A stretch of 24,366 nt of DNA from IMG/VR virus record IMGVR_UViG_3300020347_000033, positions 1 to 24,366 of that record; one strand, 5' to 3'. The DNA comes from a virus. Both the position numbers and the translations under genes were made by a program. Of this stretch, positions 22,001 through 24,366 are shown piece by piece (position 1 is the first letter of the stretch; each line of letters opens with the position of its first letter). The notes under the pieces were generated by a model. The model saw nothing but the letters and a program-made list of their open reading frames with translations, was not told where the DNA came from and did not search any database.

Positions 22001-23633
22001 AAAAGATTTTAGTGAGGATGAAGCAAGCTCATTAGATGATTTAACTAAGTCTATGGCATACGACCCTATGTACGTGGCAAGGGAAAACACTTTTACTAAC
22101 AATCCAGCTAGAGAAATTTTTGAGCCTTCACAATTCTTCCCTAAACAAACGCCTAATGATATGAACATTAGTGGATGGGCAATGACACAAGCTAATAAAA
22201 AAGGTGGGGCATGGGTAAGAGTTTTTAGTGGATTACACTTTATGAAAACACCTAATAATCTTGTAAAAGATTTTGCTGTGCGTACACCAGCCATTAATTT
22301 ATTGACCAGTGATTGGCATAAAATGATGAAAGCAGAAGACCCTATTGTTAGAAATAAAGCACATGCAATTACGTCTATAGGGATGTTAGCAACTGCTGCC
22401 GCTTATTATACGTTTAGTCCTGATAATTACATTGGAATGGGACACCCTGACCCTAAAAAACGACATACTTTTACATTTACAGAAGATGTTACAGACGAAG
22501 ATGGAAACACAAAACAACTAATACACTCTGTTAATATAGGTAAATATTTGCAGTTTGCCCCACAAATAGAACTGGCGGCAGACCTTCATTATATTGATGA
22601 TACTATTGCAAACATGTCACAAGACCCTATTTACTCTGCTGATATTCAATTAATCGAAGCTGCTTTAAGTGAACATTTTCAACAAAGAGCAGCATACATG
22701 AACCACAGGATTTCTAATCAAATGTTTTTTAGAGAGTTTTCTAATATGTTGTCAATTATAACAAAACCTGATTCTAGTCTAAGTTATAAATTAGAAAGTT
22801 TTGCTAATAATTTTGCTGCTAAATTAGTACCAGCTTCAACATTATCACGTTCTATAAATAGAACAATGGCTGAGGCTCGCCCTGAAATTGATACTATGAG
22901 GAAAAAACTTATTGACTCTACTCCTTACTCACTAATTAAATATGTTGATGAAGAAATGTTAGGGGGCAAAATGAAAGGTTACTATGCAGATATGGCAGCT
23001 CCACAACGAGATATCTTTCACAATCCTTTTCCACCTAAAAGTGCTTTACACGCTATTCCAATGGAAGGAGCATTAAGTAATTTAATTTATGATAGAAAAG
23101 GCAACAAGATTGACTTTAGTAAACCACAGGCTGAAACATTAATACAAGTTATACAAACATCAAATATATCACCTATGGCAGATGTCTATAAACTTAAAGG
23201 CACTGGTAAATATACAAAAGCACTGGAACTAAGAGAATATGAAATAGAATCTTTTACTCAAGAGGATGGAAGCGGGTATGAATTTGTAAGTAAAATTGAT
23301 ATGCCTGAACACACAAGCTTGTATCAAGGAATGAAAATAATAGCTAGAAATATTACACTCAGTGAATATGATGACAGGACTTTAAATGAACAAATAGCTT
23401 ATGAAATTACTCAACCATATTCTACATTCAACACTCAAAAAAGAAACAACAGAATGATAGCGGGAGAATATGAAGGGGGAGCATATATTAAACAAATACT
23501 TAATGATTATAATGAAGCTGCTAGAGACCACATGAAAGCACAGTTTAAATTTAAAATAGGTGGAAACATTAGAACAATAGACGGGTTAGATACTGAAACA
23601 GAATCTATACTACAAAATCTTTTAGAACAGTAA
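19020..23633 (+). CDS. 16: Giant internal virion protein D, T7 gp16 type
   Basis: This 1537-residue protein is longer than T7 gp16 (1318) and occupies its place at the end of the ejection-protein operon. Known relatives form the inner core and enter the cell with the DNA. An Arg-rich N-terminal helix (about residues 28-46, with RKERRRNARERR) precedes LEKISLYYEDRIGAYHNTY. At 368-408 a GVVTKMSKDGKKATVQF segment with alternating strands looks like an SH3/Tudor-type barrel. Small-residue hydrophobic stretches occur near 285-300 and 1113-1128 (ITSIGMLATAAAYY). T7 gp16 begins with a lytic transglycosylase domain, but I see no matching catalytic motif here. AAGGAG precedes ATG 19020, and the stop is also the start of the candidate promoter at 23631. 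Confidence 0.9.
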   Translation: MSEENRYDLPPIEVDEKPEPLNLPESRQRLNRKERRRNARERREYDDSEGIEREQNALEKLESPYILNEVLPRFYEKQYGKDISDLTDLEKISLYYEDRIGAYHNTYKAGDEIYEMKYGKNAKDNEHRADWAELTQLYEDIPSFGGGQIGFMEWAYHFLPEFTLKDPTFYIGIGAGKLATSMGKSKAIKEAVDTVKEEIAKAQIKAKTGKETVTLTDDEIIKNLDPNLLKNQMFKKTLKWSAAVDGGSGLAIGMLHDAHAQYSEIEAGLTGDSFDRWRMLKNGVVTGSIGVLTSGTISGLSLKGSISRYYDDPETGFLRDVKQELGDLDFENNVSYQFNSKTGEIDVFPPTKREQTSLGSTVETKDKSVGVVTKMSKDGKKATVQFADEDGKVTTKTFNTENVKFVSKPEASTDPNVLPPSLSKASPRYNYGQTPIDLDFEDDITKALYIVGGKGQSAKHADYLAFLDNAGVENITEEAAKVRKQIKDAAKAGETSVTVKKQYKQKSLDIKKPDESPLIQKKAEEIKRSTEFLNWEKIDANPEYKNALKQIMTDLAEKGIIRGSSRKHLIKFMEERGKELQQHDMDYVFKKLKQMSDMGDDAGAIKLAADMDFLASVSDFKKLRDMIDEAVTDVEKVKLAEVMKDAVIKLGEKASITTGATTAASDIMQSGKIIKNLSEAEKLKLERRKILGEEIIPDLKVALIEMTPDQQIATLAKLGEHMDNPFMLQKLNHIAKLKAGSDDVTFGQAFNEVITGNLLLDYSTHVINGSSAGIKTATTRVEDYAGGLLYFGKTGSIDLLRMMNDVNMTNKFVYGAALEDALLAFKLQRNVGDALEHKFDQPRQLMANTYLEQHAKSKNIVRKTLLNPYISTMAKFSNFAFKTLGMEDTFIKALTNRAYRIAHVNQRMRKFYPELWKQKPKDVTKTLGEVQKIKNLKRDNNYELSLDNPDYKKIQANNDLIKDIEPLIDNSDFAKKYRELFYQYEDEFGNWRFIKDFSEDEASSLDDLTKSMAYDPMYVARENTFTNNPAREIFEPSQFFPKQTPNDMNISGWAMTQANKKGGAWVRVFSGLHFMKTPNNLVKDFAVRTPAINLLTSDWHKMMKAEDPIVRNKAHAITSIGMLATAAAYYTFSPDNYIGMGHPDPKKRHTFTFTEDVTDEDGNTKQLIHSVNIGKYLQFAPQIELAADLHYIDDTIANMSQDPIYSADIQLIEAALSEHFQQRAAYMNHRISNQMFFREFSNMLSIITKPDSSLSYKLESFANNFAAKLVPASTLSRSINRTMAEARPEIDTMRKKLIDSTPYSLIKYVDEEMLGGKMKGYYADMAAPQRDIFHNPFPPKSALHAIPMEGALSNLIYDRKGNKIDFSKPQAETLIQVIQTSNISPMADVYKLKGTGKYTKALELREYEIESFTQEDGSGYEFVSKIDMPEHTSLYQGMKIIARNITLSEYDDRTLNEQIAYEITQPYSTFNTQKRNNRMIAGEYEGGAYIKQILNDYNEAARDHMKAQFKFKIGGNIRTIDGLDTETESILQNLLEQ

Positions 23634-23653
23634 AGTACCCGTCTTAGAAGAAT
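23631..23653 (+). promoter_or_regulatory. Candidate phage promoter before the tail fibre gene (copy 2)
   Basis: This element matches the one at 8088-8110 at 21 of 23 positions and again starts in the stop codon of the gene before it. The core is GTACCCGTCTTAGAAGAAT, with possible initiation at G23647. It lies in the 37-base gap before the tail fibre gene, where T7 has phi17. Unlike copy 1, the ribosome binding site of the next gene (GAGG, 23661-23664) is separate from the motif, so ribosome binding does not explain its conservation. Confidence 0.62.
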
Positions 23654-23670
23654 CAATTTAGAGGAAACAC

Positions 23671-24366
23671 ATGGCAAACAGTTTTGTAAGGTATACAGGT
23701 GACGGTAGCACAACTGCCTATTCTGTACCTTTTAGCTATAGGGCACAAGAAGATGTCACTATTACTATAGATGGTGTTGTAACTACAGCATTTACATTTA
23801 ATGGTGCTGGTACACAGGTTACATTTACCTCAGCTCCAGCTTCTTCTACAGCTATAGAAATCCGTAGAACCACAAGTCAGGGCACAAAGCTCGTAGATTA
23901 TGCGTCAGGTTCAGTACTAACAGAATCAGATTTAGACACGGATAGTGACCAAGCGTTCTTTATGTCTCAAGAGGCTATTGATGACGCTGGTGACGTAATT
24001 AAGTTATCTAACGTTAACTTCCAATGGGACGCACAGAATAAACGTATGACCAACGTTGCTGACCCTGTGAACGCACAGGACGCAGCTACTAAGAATTGGT
24101 CAGAAACATCTATGTCTGCTCAGGTAGCTCAGGCTACAACACAGGCAACTAATGCAGCAACTAGTGCGACCAACGCTTCTACTAGTGAGACCAATGCGGC
24201 AGCTTCGGCTACAGCAGCGGCAGCTAGTGCGACCGCAGCAGCAGCTAGTGAAACAGCAGCTGAAACTGCTGAGACTAATGCTGAAACAGCTGAGACTAAT
24301 GCTGAAACAGCTGAGACTAATGCAGCAGCTAGTGCGTCAGCAGCTTCAACTTCAGCTTCTAATGCT
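23671..24366 (+). CDS. 17: Tail fibre protein N-terminus, T7 gp17 type (runs off the window)
   Basis: The frame is open from ATG 23671 to the window edge, 232 codons with no stop, behind GAGG at 23661-23664. Residues 1 to about 150 match the T7 tail-fibre N-terminal domain that attaches fibres to the tail: MANSFVRYTGDGSTTAYSVP, TAIEIRRTTSQGTKLVDYAS, a helix with DLDTDSDQAFFMSQEAID, and RMTNVADPVNAQDAATKN (compare T7 RIVNLANAVDDRDAV). From residue 155 it changes to an uninterrupted heptad-repeat stem of Ala, Ser, Thr, Asn and Glu. The host-binding tip lies outside the window. Confidence 0.95.
   Translation, partial: MANSFVRYTGDGSTTAYSVPFSYRAQEDVTITIDGVVTTAFTFNGAGTQVTFTSAPASSTAIEIRRTTSQGTKLVDYASGSVLTESDLDTDSDQAFFMSQEAIDDAGDVIKLSNVNFQWDAQNKRMTNVADPVNAQDAATKNWSETSMSAQVAQATTQATNAATSATNASTSETNAAASATAAAASATAAAASETAAETAETNAETAETNAETAETNAAASASAASTSASNA
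24133..24363 (+). repeat. Eleven heptad (21-base) repeats in the tail fibre stem
   Basis: Eleven consecutive seven-residue units follow the pattern A-x-x-[S/A/Q]-x-[T/S]-[N/A], for example ATTQATN, AATSATN, ASTSETN, AAASATA and AAASETA. Each starts with Ala and keeps strict 21-base spacing to the window edge. This periodicity suits a trimeric coiled stem. Synonymous codons vary among most units, so they are old or under protein selection, except for the recent-looking triplet at 24259-24321. Confidence 0.9.
24259..24321 (+). repeat. Three near-identical tandem 21-base units
   Basis: Three consecutive units encode AETAETN. Units two and three are identical at the DNA level and unit one differs at a single base (ACT versus ACA). 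The flanking heptads differ in both codons and residues. Such near-identity points to recent tandem duplication, and the unit count could vary between relatives and change stem length. Confidence 0.9.

Noticed and set aside
23725-23745. GTACCTTTTAG inside the tail fibre gene as another promoter copy
   Set aside because: It lacks two core bases, diverges after TTAG and lies in conserved coding sequence (SVPFSYRA), so chance or protein constraint is likelier.
1-24366. CRISPR arrays, tRNA genes, insertion sequences or integration genes
   Set aside because: I saw no spaced direct repeats other than the fibre heptads, no cloverleaf-like sequence in the short gaps, and no transposase or integrase motif.

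Overview
This window is part of the genome of a lytic, T7-like podovirus (Autographiviridae type). Almost every gene reads on the + strand. The order matches T7 from gene 4 to gene 17: primase-helicase, DNA polymerase, 5'-3' exonuclease, portal, scaffold, major capsid protein, tail tube A and B, internal virion proteins gp13 to gp16, then tail fibre. The AT-rich base composition and an added class I ribonucleotide reductase suggest a marine phage, for example one infecting SAR11 or another marine alphaproteobacterium. That host is an inference, because no host-specific gene is visible. The phage RNA polymerase, single-strand binding protein, lysis genes and terminase are not in the window and would lie on either side of it.

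Layout. (1) 28-5147 is replication: a small ribbon-helix-helix-like protein, primase-helicase, two small proteins of unknown function, a PD-(D/E)XK nuclease, a compact T7-type DNA polymerase and the exonuclease. (2) 5129-8090 is nucleotide supply: a DUF3310 protein and both subunits of a short class I ribonucleotide reductase. (3) 8116-12646 is the head module: three small proteins, portal, scaffold, three tiny lysine/arginine-rich proteins and the major capsid protein, ending in a strong hairpin terminator in the position of T7 T-phi. (4) 12709-23633 holds the tail tube and ejection proteins. (5) 23671 to the window end is the tail fibre N-terminus, which runs off the edge inside a heptad-repeat stem.

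Genes are packed with stop/start overlaps (TAATG at 2010, 7140, 8316, 11139, 13311, 16906 and 19020; ATGA at 2294 and 2620; TTGA at 4356), which implies translational coupling. No stretch longer than 131 bases lacks a gene.

The most interesting non-coding signal is a repeated motif with core GTACCCNTYTTAGAA. Two near-identical 23-base copies (8088-8110 and 23631-23653) lie in the gaps before the late operon and before the tail fibre, where T7 has phi6.5 and phi17. A good copy sits inside the exonuclease gene (4982-5004), upstream of the reductase genes, and a weaker one precedes the primase (199-219). I infer that these are promoters for the phage's own RNA polymerase. Other points worth attention are a probable second start in the primase-helicase gene, a reduced thioredoxin-binding region in the polymerase, an unexpected cluster of basic mini-proteins before the capsid gene, an N-terminal Met-Cys shared by three virion-region proteins, and a giant gp16-like protein with no visible transglycosylase motif but with an SH3-like segment.
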